DNA of 64,000 nucleotides. Source: Marinomonas mediterranea MMB-1 (GTDB taxonomy: Bacteria > Pseudomonadota > Gammaproteobacteria > Pseudomonadales > Marinomonadaceae). The stretch's first letter is position 1; each line of letters begins with the position of its first letter. The position numbers and the translations under genes are program-made. The notes beneath the pieces were generated by a model. The model worked only from the letters and a program-made list of their open reading frames with translations. It did not search any database and had not been told where the DNA came from. The stretch lies in contig NC_015276.1 in NCBI RefSeq assembly GCF_000192865.1, positions 1,612,001 through 1,676,000 of the forward strand. Reading direction: 5' to 3'. Positions 45,751 to 54,064 of this stretch are shown here, one piece after another.

Positions 45751-47661
45751 GTGAGTGTGAATTTATCTATGAAACAGTGGTCTGTGAAGGATTCAATTGA
45801 GCTGTACAATGTGGATCATTGGAGCGGTGGCTTTTTCTCAATTAATGATAAAGGGTGCGTCACGGCGCTGCCAAATAAAAAGCAACAAGTCGATTTAACC
45901 GAGCTGGCGAAAGCGTTAAAGGAGCAAAATGTCTCTTATCCTTGCTTGGTTCGCTTCCCAGATATCCTTCATTCTCGTATTGAACGAATTACACAATCGT
46001 TTTGTGACGCGATTGACCATTATCAGTACAAGGCAGATTATGCGATTGTTTACCCTATAAAGGTAAACCAGCAGAGAAGGGTGGTTGAAGAAATCACCAG
46101 CTGCCGACCTGACAATGCATCTAAAGTGGGTTTAGAAGCGGGTAGTAAACCTGAGCTGATGGCTGTTTTGGCAATGCATCAAAGTGCCGATGGCATCATT
46201 GTTTGTAATGGTTATAAGGACAAAGAGTTCATTCATTTAGCGTTAATGGCTGAAAAAATGGGCCATCAAGTGTTTCTCGTGGTTGAAAAGTTTCATGAAC
46301 TCGAATGGATTATAGAGGAAGCAAAACGACTAGATGTCTCGCCTCGAATTGGAATACGTATTCGTCTGGCTTCTACCTGCTCGACGCATTGGGGGAACAG
46401 TGGTGGTGAGAAGTCTAAGTTTGGATTAACAACATCGCAGCTTTTGAGGTCGGTTCAACTTCTAAAAAACCAGAATATGGTTCACTGCCTTGAGCTGATT
46501 CATTTTCATTTGGGGTCTCAAATAACTCGTATTCGAGACATTCAAAATAGCCTTAAAGAGTGCGCTCGTTATTATTCTGAACTGCACTTAATGGGGGTTA
46601 ATATCCAATGGGTTGATGTCGGCGGTGGCTTGGGGGTTGATTACGAAGGAACCCGCAGTCAAAGTGCTTACAGTGCGAACTACAGTATAAGTGAATACGC
46701 GAACAACGTGGTGTTTGCGTTTCATAATATCTGTGAGCAATATAATTTGCCGCATCCTCATATAATTTCGGAATCAGGGCGAGCAGTTACCGCCCATCAT
46801 GCCATGATTATTGCTGATGTGTTTTCTCATGGTGTTGAACATCTCCCTATTTCTAAGCCGGCATCTGACAGCGAATCAGAGCTTCAGCGTTTATGGGAAT
46901 CTTATGAGGCGTTAAAAAATGAGGTGTCGGATAAACGCTCATTAGTTGAGATTTATCATGATTTGGCTGACGACTTTAATGATAGTCTTACTTTGTATAA
47001 CCTCGGGCAATTAACATTGGAGCAACGAGGTCTTGCGGAGAATGTGTTTTTATCAGCCTGCCGCCTACTTCTTCCTAGGTTAAATAGCCGAAATCGAGCG
47101 CATAGACCTGTTATTGATGATTTAAATGAGAGGTTGGCAGAGAAGTTGTTTGTTAACGTATCTGTATTCCAATCTATGCCGGACGCATGGGGAATTGATC
47201 AAGTTTTTCCTGTGCTGCCATTACAAGGGCTCGATATGGCACCAAGCTTTCGAGGAAAAATCCAAGACGTTACATGTGACTCAGATGGTTGCTTATATCG
47301 CTATGTGGATGGTGAAGGGCTTGAATCTTCTCTTCCGTTGCCGCCTCCACCCAAAGACGAAGATTACTTAATGGGTTTCTTTATGGTTGGGGCGTACCAG
47401 GAGACCTTGGGTGATCTGCATAATTTGTTTGGTGATACCTGTTCTGTTGACGTATATTTATCCGAAGATAGCTTCAAAGTTGAGCATGTATTACATGGTG
47501 ACAGTGTTCAAGATGTGTTGACGTATGTTAGCTATAATGACAAAGAGTTGTTTAAACGTTACGAAGAGAAAATCGCGCAAAGCCTGTTAGAAGAGGGTGA
47601 AAAAGAAGCCTTATTTAATACTTATAAGAAAGTGTTAAAAGGAACAACCTACTTGAAATAA
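45751..47661 (+). CDS. speA: Biosynthetic arginine decarboxylase
   Basis: A 636-residue fold-III PLP decarboxylase making agmatine. The PLP Lys is in VYPIKVNQQRR; GLEAGSKPEL, IGIRIRLAS, HFHLGSQITRIRDI, WVDVGGGLGVDYEG and ISESGRAVTAHHA are all present, as in E. coli SpeA. Start GTG at 45751 with a weak AGAG site; an ATG at 45769 is the alternative. The next gene is an agmatine-deiminase-like protein that may not be catalytic, so the onward route to putrescine is unclear. Confidence 0.96.
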   Translation: MSVNLSMKQWSVKDSIELYNVDHWSGGFFSINDKGCVTALPNKKQQVDLTELAKALKEQNVSYPCLVRFPDILHSRIERITQSFCDAIDHYQYKADYAIVYPIKVNQQRRVVEEITSCRPDNASKVGLEAGSKPELMAVLAMHQSADGIIVCNGYKDKEFIHLALMAEKMGHQVFLVVEKFHELEWIIEEAKRLDVSPRIGIRIRLASTCSTHWGNSGGEKSKFGLTTSQLLRSVQLLKNQNMVHCLELIHFHLGSQITRIRDIQNSLKECARYYSELHLMGVNIQWVDVGGGLGVDYEGTRSQSAYSANYSISEYANNVVFAFHNICEQYNLPHPHIISESGRAVTAHHAMIIADVFSHGVEHLPISKPASDSESELQRLWESYEALKNEVSDKRSLVEIYHDLADDFNDSLTLYNLGQLTLEQRGLAENVFLSACRLLLPRLNSRNRAHRPVIDDLNERLAEKLFVNVSVFQSMPDAWGIDQVFPVLPLQGLDMAPSFRGKIQDVTCDSDGCLYRYVDGEGLESSLPLPPPPKDEDYLMGFFMVGAYQETLGDLHNLFGDTCSVDVYLSEDSFKVEHVLHGDSVQDVLTYVSYNDKELFKRYEEKIAQSLLEEGEKEALFNTYKKVLKGTTYLK

Positions 47662-47818
47662 GGCTAATTTAGCTAAGGGGAGGTATGAACAAGTCCACTG
47701 GCTTCAGCGTGTGGATAACTCTTCTTTATTCGAGGCAAGTTTCGCCGTCCAATATGAGCATATTGGCAAGAAAGTTAACAAGAATTAAAGATAGTTTAGC
47801 CCTCGCCCTTTGGGTCTT

Positions 47819-47904
47819 TCAGAGAAACAGCCTATCTTCGTTAAGAGTGATTGAAAGGTATCAACATTCCTACTCACTCTCGCCTTGATAGGCTGTTTCT
47901 CTGA
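47819..47904. repeat. Large inverted repeat (18-bp perfect arms) between speA and the deiminase-like gene
   Basis: TCAGAGAAACAGCCTATC at 47819-47836 is exactly complementary to 47887-47904. Inside, AGAGTGA (47844-47850) pairs with TCACTCT (47874-47880), so the whole 86 bases can fold into one long interrupted hairpin. No U run follows, so it is not an ordinary terminator. It could be an RNA control element, a REP-like or MITE-like relic, or a processing site. The gap around it (47662-47960) has no credible gene. Confidence 0.85.
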
Positions 47905-47960
47905 TAAGACTGAAGCTCATAAGACTTATTCGTACCTTCCCTAATAACAAGAGAGTCTAG

Positions 47961-49001
47961 ATGGTAGATGAAAATACGATTGTACGGCTGCCCGCAGATT
48001 GGGAATCTCATGCTAGAAGTTGGATTGTTTGGCCACATAAGGATGAGGCTGCGGAAGAACAAATTGGATCAATGAAAGCAAGTCTAAGGATGCTAATAGA
48101 CACTATTTTAAACTATGAGCCTGTCACTATTATTGTTCACCCTGAAGATGCAGATGAAGTAAATGAGCTTTACTCTGTTAAAACAGGATTGGCCCTCGAT
48201 ATAGAGGTGTTTCCAGTTCAATTGAATTGGGCCAAAGATATCATGCCGTTGTTTTTAAAGACGTCTGAAGGGGAGTTGATAGCGAGAAGTTGGCACTTCA
48301 ATGCTTGGAGTAAAAAGTTTAAATCGAGTGGTGATTCTTATTCGATAACTAACTGGCTCTCTGGTGTTCCAATTAAAAGTGGAGATCCCATCACGTTCGA
48401 CTGTATCGATGAACTTCATGGTCTTGGGTCAATACAGTCTGATGGAGAAGGAACATTGCTTGTCACCAAGCAGAGTATGATAGGTGACAAACTGGATGAG
48501 GGCCTAACCAATGATGAGATCGAGACGTTATTAAGAAAAGAATTAGGCGCTGAAAAAGTTATTTGGCTTGAGCATGGCATATGGGGAGACAACTTACTTG
48601 AAGGTCATGTGAGTGGTGTTGCTTCTTTCGCGTCCCCTGGGGTGGTTTTGACGATGCTGAGCGAAGATGAAAGTCATCCAAATGCCACGGTGTTCCAAGA
48701 AAATAAGCAAATACTTTCAATGAGTTCGGATGCTCAAGGGCGCTCTCTGCAAGTGGTTGAAATTCCACAGCCTATGACGGTATTGTGGGATGACACACCA
48801 CTGCCGTTGTCATATGTAAACTTCTATCCGGTAAAAGGGGCAATTCTTGTTCCAGTATTTGATGATCCTCACGACACCATAGCGTTAAATGCATATGAAA
48901 CTTTATTTCCAGGTCACGATATTATAGCCATCAATGCTTTACCATTTTTTAGAAACGGCGGTGGACTTCACTCTCTGCTTGCTCCGCAGCCTACTGTATA
49001 G
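47961..49001 (+). CDS. Agmatine deiminase-like protein lacking the nucleophilic Cys
   Basis: A 346-residue member of the agmatine deiminase/PAD_porph family: LPADWESHARSWIVWPH, WAKDIMPLFL (the usual W.RD.GP element), HFNAWS, SDGEGTLLVTKQS, EKVIWLEHGIWGD and GGGLHSLL. The catalytic Cys of the C-terminal GGG..HC motif is Ser338 (TCT codon at 48972-48974), and the Asp of GHxD is Ser218, while His216 remains. Active deiminases need Cys, His and Asp, so deimination of agmatine is doubtful. The pairing with speA still suggests a link to agmatine. It could be a binding protein, a regulator or an altered hydrolase. Confidence 0.85.
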   Translation: MVDENTIVRLPADWESHARSWIVWPHKDEAAEEQIGSMKASLRMLIDTILNYEPVTIIVHPEDADEVNELYSVKTGLALDIEVFPVQLNWAKDIMPLFLKTSEGELIARSWHFNAWSKKFKSSGDSYSITNWLSGVPIKSGDPITFDCIDELHGLGSIQSDGEGTLLVTKQSMIGDKLDEGLTNDEIETLLRKELGAEKVIWLEHGIWGDNLLEGHVSGVASFASPGVVLTMLSEDESHPNATVFQENKQILSMSSDAQGRSLQVVEIPQPMTVLWDDTPLPLSYVNFYPVKGAILVPVFDDPHDTIALNAYETLFPGHDIIAINALPFFRNGGGLHSLLAPQPTV

Positions 49002-49086
49002 GCCTTGTTTAATCGTCGTGAGAAGTGTGTTTGGGGCCGCTCGGTGTTTTGGTTATTTGCTATTGTTAGTTATAGGGCTTTAGGCA

Positions 49087-49113
49087 TAAAAAAAGCCCAC
49101 TTTACAGTGGGCT
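49087..49113 (-). terminator. Minus-strand terminator in the gap after the deiminase-like gene
   Basis: A perfect 8-bp stem, AGCCCACT-four-base loop-AGTGGGCT. The run of seven A on its left makes a U tract only for minus-strand transcription, although both flanking genes are on the plus strand. Confidence 0.75.
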
Positions 49114-49273
49114 GAATTGCTGTCCTTTTCATCAAAGCCAAAGGGGGGAGCGATGATGATTTAGCATTATTGGCACGAAGATCTAAAAAATGTACGATCA
49201 AATCTTAATGGAAGGCAAAAGTAGCTGCTCTTTCCGAAAGGTTGGTTGACCAAGACACATCCATTACCAACCA
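49088..49273 (-). ncRNA. Candidate small RNA (minus strand)
   Basis: The terminator at 49087-49113 faces left, and a TATAAT hexamer lies at 49280-49285 on the minus strand, so a transcript of about 185 nt is possible. It contains complementary segments (GGTTGGT with ACCAACC; TAATGG with CCATTA) that allow alternative hairpins and several GGA triplets. There is no open frame on this strand. It matches no RNA family I recognise (not 6S, 4.5S or tmRNA). The -35 region is weak, so this remains a hypothesis. Confidence 0.3.
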
Positions 49274-49355
49274 GAGATAATTATAGCTCGTTTTAAGTTA
49301 TCTTGTGTGTCATTTTTAAACTGTTTCTTTATCTTTGACGATTTAATTATACATT

Positions 49356-50240
49356 ATGTCTAATTTTGCTTTACCTACCCCGCCTTATTTTTCAGTCACT
49401 TTATGTACATCGGAGTTATATGACGACCTGATGTTTAAGATAATGACGGAAAAAGTGTTAGAGCTTGCTGAAGGGCTTGACGGCTTTTTGGGGCATGAAT
49501 GGACCAGTCAAGAAGAAAGTATTTCGATTACCTACTGGAGCTCAATCAGTGCCGCCCGTGAGTGGATGGCGCACCCAATGCATGCAAAAACCATCAACAT
49601 TGGTAACCAATTTTGGTTCTCATCTTACTCTTTAAAATTGGCAGAAGTGAAGGAAGAAAAGAGAGTGAAGGACAATTTGATCGAGGCAAATACGAGTCGC
49701 TTCCCTTATATTGAAACGCCTAGAGGTGTTCTCAAGGTGCTTTCTTACGACAATATTGCATTATTACATCGTTTCGTGAACAAAGAGCGTGAGCATCTTG
49801 CAAAGTGGGAGCCTCTGCGTAACGAAGAGTATTACACGCTAAAAACATGCGAGTTGCGTGTAAAAGAAATGCGTCGTGAGTTTTTAGAGGATAAAGGCGT
49901 TGTCTTGTGTTTGTTGAATAAGGATGAGACCGAAATGATCGCTTACACAAACTTTTCATCAATCTCCCGCGGGATCTTTCAGTCTTGTTGTTTAGGGTAT
50001 AGCCTTTCAAAAGCGTATGAAGGGCAAGGTTATATGACAGAAGCATTGAGAGCGGGTATTCAATATATGAAATCGATCAGTATTGATCGAATACAAGCCA
50101 GTTATATGCCTGCTAATAACCGCAGTGCGGCAGTATTAAAACGCCTTGGTTTTGAAAAAGAAGGGGTGTCGAAGGACTATCTTAAAATTAATGGATCTTG
50201 GGAAGATCACATTGTTACTGCTCTACTAATGAGAGACTAG
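49356..50240 (+). CDS. RimJ-like N-acetyltransferase with an extra N-terminal ABM-like domain
   Basis: A 294-residue two-domain protein. Residues about 1-105 resemble a small ABM-type (antibiotic biosynthesis monooxygenase-like) domain: EGLDGFLGHEWTSQEESISI, YWSSISAAREWMAHPMH. From about 120 it is a GNAT of the RimJ group: GYSLSKAYEGQGYMTEALRA, RIQASYMPANNRSAAVLKRL and GFEKEGVSKDYLKINGSWED, closely following E. coli RimJ, which acetylates the N terminus of ribosomal protein S5. E. coli RimJ is 194 residues and lacks the first domain. No frame change separates the two parts. Role of the added domain unknown. Confidence 0.82.
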   Translation: MSNFALPTPPYFSVTLCTSELYDDLMFKIMTEKVLELAEGLDGFLGHEWTSQEESISITYWSSISAAREWMAHPMHAKTINIGNQFWFSSYSLKLAEVKEEKRVKDNLIEANTSRFPYIETPRGVLKVLSYDNIALLHRFVNKEREHLAKWEPLRNEEYYTLKTCELRVKEMRREFLEDKGVVLCLLNKDETEMIAYTNFSSISRGIFQSCCLGYSLSKAYEGQGYMTEALRAGIQYMKSISIDRIQASYMPANNRSAAVLKRLGFEKEGVSKDYLKINGSWEDHIVTALLMRD

Positions 50241-50278
50241 GGAAGAGCTCTCGAATACACGTGTTTGTGCGCTTTCGT

Positions 50279-50983
50279 CTAATCCTGCTTTTTTAAAACG
50301 AACACGCGCCCACTTTTTGGTGGTGGAGTAAATACGCGAAGTACGGGGATGGACGACTTCTTAGGGTTGATGAAAGAAAAAGATTCTTTGGTGTTTAAGA
50401 AGATTCCAAAATCTGGGATATCTGCGGGAGCGTTCTTTTCATTGTTTAGTTGAACCGCATGCCCATGTTTACCCAAGCCATAAAGGAACTGAGAAGAGTT
50501 CTTAAAATAGTGACGAGCTGATTTGTAGTTCGGTGGGAAGAAGAGCATTTCAAAGCGACTCGCATGACTTTCAGAAAGTGTCCAGTGCAGTAAACCGTCT
50601 TTGTCTTTATGCTTTTGCGCTTGTCCGTTTGCTACTTTTATCATCTGTGTTTCTGAGTCTGTAAGCTGTTTTTTTACTTCAAATACTAAGTACTTTGCGT
50701 GAGCGGATAAGGTTACCGTTTGACACGAGTTTTGGTAATGGAGCCAACTTCCTTGATGTGCTTTTAGGGTATTTTCTTCATCGGTTGTTCGGAGAAAAAG
50801 TTGGCCTTCTATTACAAAGATAAAAGAGTCGCATGGATAAATAGCGAACTGGCTAGGAGCATCTTCCTGTAGCGTGTCGACAAGGCTAATTTTAATCTGT
50901 TGCGTATTATGCAGAATCGTCTTGGTGCTTTGGCTACCAATTAAGTGCGTTATATGGGATGACGCGCTAACGACGTTCGACAT
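50279..50983 (-). CDS. Cupin-like protein of unknown function
   Basis: About 234 residues. FIFVIEGQLFLRTTDEENTL with the following GSWLHYQ looks like one cupin beta-barrel, and a second, weaker one may follow around MLFFPPNYKSARHYFKNSSQ, so it may be a bicupin. Metal ligands of active cupins are not obvious. Start chosen at the ATG at 50983, which has AGGA eight bases upstream; an ATG at 51013 has none. It lies between the acetyltransferase and parC and is transcribed against both. Confidence 0.6.
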   Translation of the reverse strand: MSNVVSASSHITHLIGSQSTKTILHNTQQIKISLVDTLQEDAPSQFAIYPCDSFIFVIEGQLFLRTTDEENTLKAHQGSWLHYQNSCQTVTLSAHAKYLVFEVKKQLTDSETQMIKVANGQAQKHKDKDGLLHWTLSESHASRFEMLFFPPNYKSARHYFKNSSQFLYGLGKHGHAVQLNNEKNAPADIPDFGIFLNTKESFSFINPKKSSIPVLRVFTPPPKSGRVFVLKKQD

Positions 50984-51180
50984 GAATTTGATCCTTTTGC
51001 TGTCCAAAAACAAAATATGATTGTTTTATAATCTACTTTATACCTGATTATAGCTTCAATTGCGTATTCTTTTTATAGAAGGTTGCAGGCATAGAGCTGC
51101 ATTATTTATAGTAGGCCTCAAATGTAACTGTGTATTGAAGCGCTTTGTGCGAGTCTAGCTATCTATAAAGGATACGACGT

Positions 51181-53451
51181 TTGAGTGATTTGTCGAACTT
51201 TGAGTCGAATGAGACTCTTTCATTAAAAGAATATACCGAAAAAGCTTACTTAAATTATTCAATGTATGTGATTTTGGATAGGGCATTGCCTCATATCGGC
51301 GATGGTTTAAAACCTGTGCAACGACGCATTGTGTATGCAATGAGTGAGTTAGGTCTTAAGGCTACAGCAAAGTATAAAAAATCTGCTCGGACAGTGGGTG
51401 ATGTACTAGGTAAGTTTCACCCTCACGGCGACAGTGCGTGTTACGAAGCGATGGTATTGATGGCCCAACCTTTCTCATATCGATACCCATTGGTCGATGG
51501 TCAAGGTAACTGGGGGGCGCCAGATGATCCAAAATCGTTTGCGGCGATGCGTTATACCGAATCTCGACTATCGAAATATTCCGATGTTTTATTGAGAGAA
51601 GTCAGTCAAGGCACCGTGGATTGGGTGCCCAATTTTGATGGTACTTTAAAAGAGCCTTCTGTCCTGCCAGCTAGATTGCCAAACTTATTGCTCAATGGCA
51701 CGACGGGGATCGCGGTAGGGATGGCGACAGATGTTCCTCCGCATAACCTGCGCGAAATTGGTAATGCGTGCGTTCACTTATTGAATAACCCTAAAGCCGA
51801 ACTTGACGAGTTGCTTGAGCACGTACAAGGTCCTGATTTTCCTACAGGCGGCGAGATTATCACGTCTCGTTCTGACCTTCGTAAAATGTACGAGCTAGGG
51901 AAAGGTCAGGTAAAAGCACGTGCGCGATATCGCATTGAAGACGGTGAAATTGTTGTTTATGAACTGCCTCATCAGGTATCAGGCAGTAAGGTATTAGAGC
52001 AAGTTGCTGCTCAAATGCAGGCGAAAAAGCTGCCAATGGTCGTTGATCTCAGAGATGAGTCTGATCACGAAAACCCAACACGCTTTGTAATTGTGCCTAA
52101 GTCGAGCCGAGTAGATACAGAGTCGGTCATGACTCACCTGTTTGCGACGACCGATTTAGAGAAATCTTACCGCGTTAATATGAACGTAATCGGTCTGGAT
52201 GGGCTGCCTCAAGTTAAGGGGTTAAGGGCCTTTATTAAAGAGTGGCTAACGTTCCGAATTGACGTTGTTCGCAAACGTCTGCAGTTTCGCTTAGATAAAG
52301 TACTTAACCGTCTACATATTTTGGAAGGTCTCTTGGTTGCCTTCCTCAATATCGATGAAGTCATTGATATCATTCGTAATGAAGATAAGCCAAAAGAAGA
52401 GCTGATTAAGCGATTTGGGTTGTCTGATAGTCAAGCTGAAGCAATTCTTGAACTGAAACTTCGTCATTTAGCGAAGCTTGAAGAGATGCGCATTAAGTCT
52501 GAGCAAGATGAGTTGAATAAAGAGCGTGAACAGCTCGAAGCACTGCTTGGGTCGGACAGAAAACTTAAAAAGCTCATTACAGAAGAGATCAAAGAAGCGA
52601 TCGAAGACTTTGGTGATGAACGACGTACGCCTCTAATAGAGCGCAAGGAAGCACAAGCCTTTAGTGAAGAGGATTTGCTCTCCAATGACCCGGTTACCGT
52701 CGTACTGTCCAAGCAAGGCTGGATACGTGCTGCAAAAGGGCATGATATCGATGTGACAGGTTTGAGTTACAAATCGGGCGACGAATTTTTGTTGAGTGCT
52801 AAGGGGCGTACGAATCAAACATTGGTTCTGATTGCATCCAATGGGCGAACATATTCTTTAAAAGCGCATACTTTGCCTTCCGCGAGAGGACAGGGGGAAC
52901 CGATAACAGGACGCATCTCATTAGAAAAAGGCGCGACTATTGTTGCTGCTGTGCTTGATAGTGAAGAGGCTCATTATCTGTTAGCCAGTGATGCAGGTTA
53001 TGGTTTTGTCGCACAACTGAAAGATTTATATGCGAAAAATAAGGCAGGTAAAGCGACGCTCTCTCTACCGTCTAACGCAGAGGTTATCTCCCCGGTTAAA
53101 GTGGAGAGCCCAGAAGGTGATAAAGTCGTCGTAGTCTCTAATGAAGGCCGTATGCTTGCGTTTAGTGTCAAGTCCTTACCGCAAATGGCAAAAGGTAAAG
53201 GCAATAAAATGCTGAGTATTCCTTCTTCAAGAGCGGCTGACCGTGAAGAGTTGGTTATTGCGATGGCGACGATTCAGTCTAACGATTTGCTCGTTGCACA
53301 TTCAGGTAAACGTTTCTTGTCATTGGCTGAGAAAGACCTCCAAGAGTATGTAGGGGAGCGTGGCCGAAGAGGGTTGAAGCTTCCAAGAGGGTTCCAGCGT
53401 ATTGATATGCTCGAAGTTAAAAAGGGCGAAGGGAAAGCGGTTAGTTATTAA
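51181..53451 (+). CDS. parC: DNA topoisomerase IV subunit A
   Basis: A 756-residue ParC: HPHGDSACYEAMVLMAQPF (quinolone region, with the usual Ser and Glu), GNWGAPDDPKSFAAMRYTES with the catalytic Tyr, and a short C-terminal beta-propeller domain, unlike the longer one of GyrA. It decatenates daughter chromosomes with ParE. TTG start at 51181, supported by AAAGGA eight to nine bases upstream. parE is not adjacent. Confidence 0.97.
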   Translation: MSDLSNFESNETLSLKEYTEKAYLNYSMYVILDRALPHIGDGLKPVQRRIVYAMSELGLKATAKYKKSARTVGDVLGKFHPHGDSACYEAMVLMAQPFSYRYPLVDGQGNWGAPDDPKSFAAMRYTESRLSKYSDVLLREVSQGTVDWVPNFDGTLKEPSVLPARLPNLLLNGTTGIAVGMATDVPPHNLREIGNACVHLLNNPKAELDELLEHVQGPDFPTGGEIITSRSDLRKMYELGKGQVKARARYRIEDGEIVVYELPHQVSGSKVLEQVAAQMQAKKLPMVVDLRDESDHENPTRFVIVPKSSRVDTESVMTHLFATTDLEKSYRVNMNVIGLDGLPQVKGLRAFIKEWLTFRIDVVRKRLQFRLDKVLNRLHILEGLLVAFLNIDEVIDIIRNEDKPKEELIKRFGLSDSQAEAILELKLRHLAKLEEMRIKSEQDELNKEREQLEALLGSDRKLKKLITEEIKEAIEDFGDERRTPLIERKEAQAFSEEDLLSNDPVTVVLSKQGWIRAAKGHDIDVTGLSYKSGDEFLLSAKGRTNQTLVLIASNGRTYSLKAHTLPSARGQGEPITGRISLEKGATIVAAVLDSEEAHYLLASDAGYGFVAQLKDLYAKNKAGKATLSLPSNAEVISPVKVESPEGDKVVVVSNEGRMLAFSVKSLPQMAKGKGNKMLSIPSSRAADREELVIAMATIQSNDLLVAHSGKRFLSLAEKDLQEYVGERGRRGLKLPRGFQRIDMLEVKKGEGKAVSY

Positions 53452-53485
53452 ACACTATTGTAACAATACGAAAAATTAATCGTTT

Positions 53486-53517
53486 TTGTAGTGACTTTTA
53501 ACATATAGGCACTACAA
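53486..53517. promoter_or_regulatory. Inverted repeat in the bacterioferritin promoter region
   Basis: TTGTAGTG and CACTACAA form an 8-bp inverted repeat with a 16-base spacer containing a CATATAGG -10-like stretch. It is placed where an operator for the bacterioferritin genes would be. The regulator is unknown; it does not look like a Fur box. Confidence 0.45.
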
Positions 53518-53522
53518 TTCGT

Positions 53523-53555
53523 GCGTTTGCATGCTGAAAACTTGTGTGCAAACGC
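53523..53555 (+). promoter_or_regulatory. Hairpin in the bacterioferritin leader
   Basis: GCGTTTGCA and TGCAAACGC form a 9-bp stem with a 15-base loop, 24 bases before the bfr start codon. It may affect mRNA stability or translation. Confidence 0.5.
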
Positions 53556-53578
53556 TTCACGCAATTAGGAGAATAAGT

Positions 53579-54046
53579 ATGAAAGGCAGTGCAAAAGTTA
53601 TAGACGCATTAAATGGTCTGCTTGCCAATGAGTTGGCTGCAATTGATCAGTATTTCATTCATTCCAGAATGTATGATGATTGGGGGTTGCAGAAGCTATA
53701 TGACCGTTTGAATCATGAAATGGAAGAAGAGAAAGATCATGCTGATTGGTTGATCAAGCGCATTCTTTTTCTAGAAGGTGTTCCATGCATGACCAAACGT
53801 CGTGACTTACTTATTGGGTCGAACGTTAAGTCTATGATGCAAAATGATCTGACTTTGGAGCTTGAAGTTGTTACTTGTGCACGTAATGCCATTGCGGTTT
53901 GTGAACAAGAAAATGACTATCAGACTCGAGAAGTGCTTGAGAAGCTTCTGTTTGATACGGAAGAAGATCACGTTTACTGGTTGGAAAAACAGCTTGGTCT
54001 TATGGATAAGATTGGTATGCAAAACTACCATCAATCTCAGATGTAA
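53579..54046 (+). CDS. Bacterioferritin, ferroxidase-type subunit
   Basis: A 155-residue bacterioferritin. The di-iron ligands are present: Glu18, Glu51, His54, Glu94 and Glu128/His131 (one residue shifted). The haem-ligand Met52 is replaced by Lys. So this subunit should oxidise iron but cannot bind haem by itself. Start at 53579, with AGGAG upstream; an upstream in-frame ATG at 53531 has no such site. It is followed after 18 bp by a second subunit with the opposite pattern, so a mixed 24-mer is likely, as described for Neisseria, Pseudomonas putida and Magnetospirillum pairs. Confidence 0.93.
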   Translation: MKGSAKVIDALNGLLANELAAIDQYFIHSRMYDDWGLQKLYDRLNHEMEEEKDHADWLIKRILFLEGVPCMTKRRDLLIGSNVKSMMQNDLTLELEVVTCARNAIAVCEQENDYQTREVLEKLLFDTEEDHVYWLEKQLGLMDKIGMQNYHQSQM

Positions 54047-54064
54047 CGTTAGGGGACTCTGGAT

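Larger units (their letters stand above)
49002..49355. other. Gene-free region between the deiminase-like gene and the acetyltransferase gene
   Basis: About 354 bp with no protein-coding signal on either strand. It holds the minus-strand terminator and the possible small RNA described separately, plus the promoter region of the acetyltransferase gene. Confidence 0.6.

Noticed and set aside
47685..47888. Open frame of 67 codons after speA
   Set aside because: It has GGGGAGG before the ATG, but the sequence has no protein-like pattern and its end runs into the long inverted repeat; I could not support it as a gene.
49200..49260. Resemblance of CGGAAAGAGCAGC on the minus strand to the 4.5S RNA apical loop
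   Set aside because: The closing base pair next to GGAA is wrong and the lower stem of the signal recognition RNA cannot be formed; similarity is superficial.
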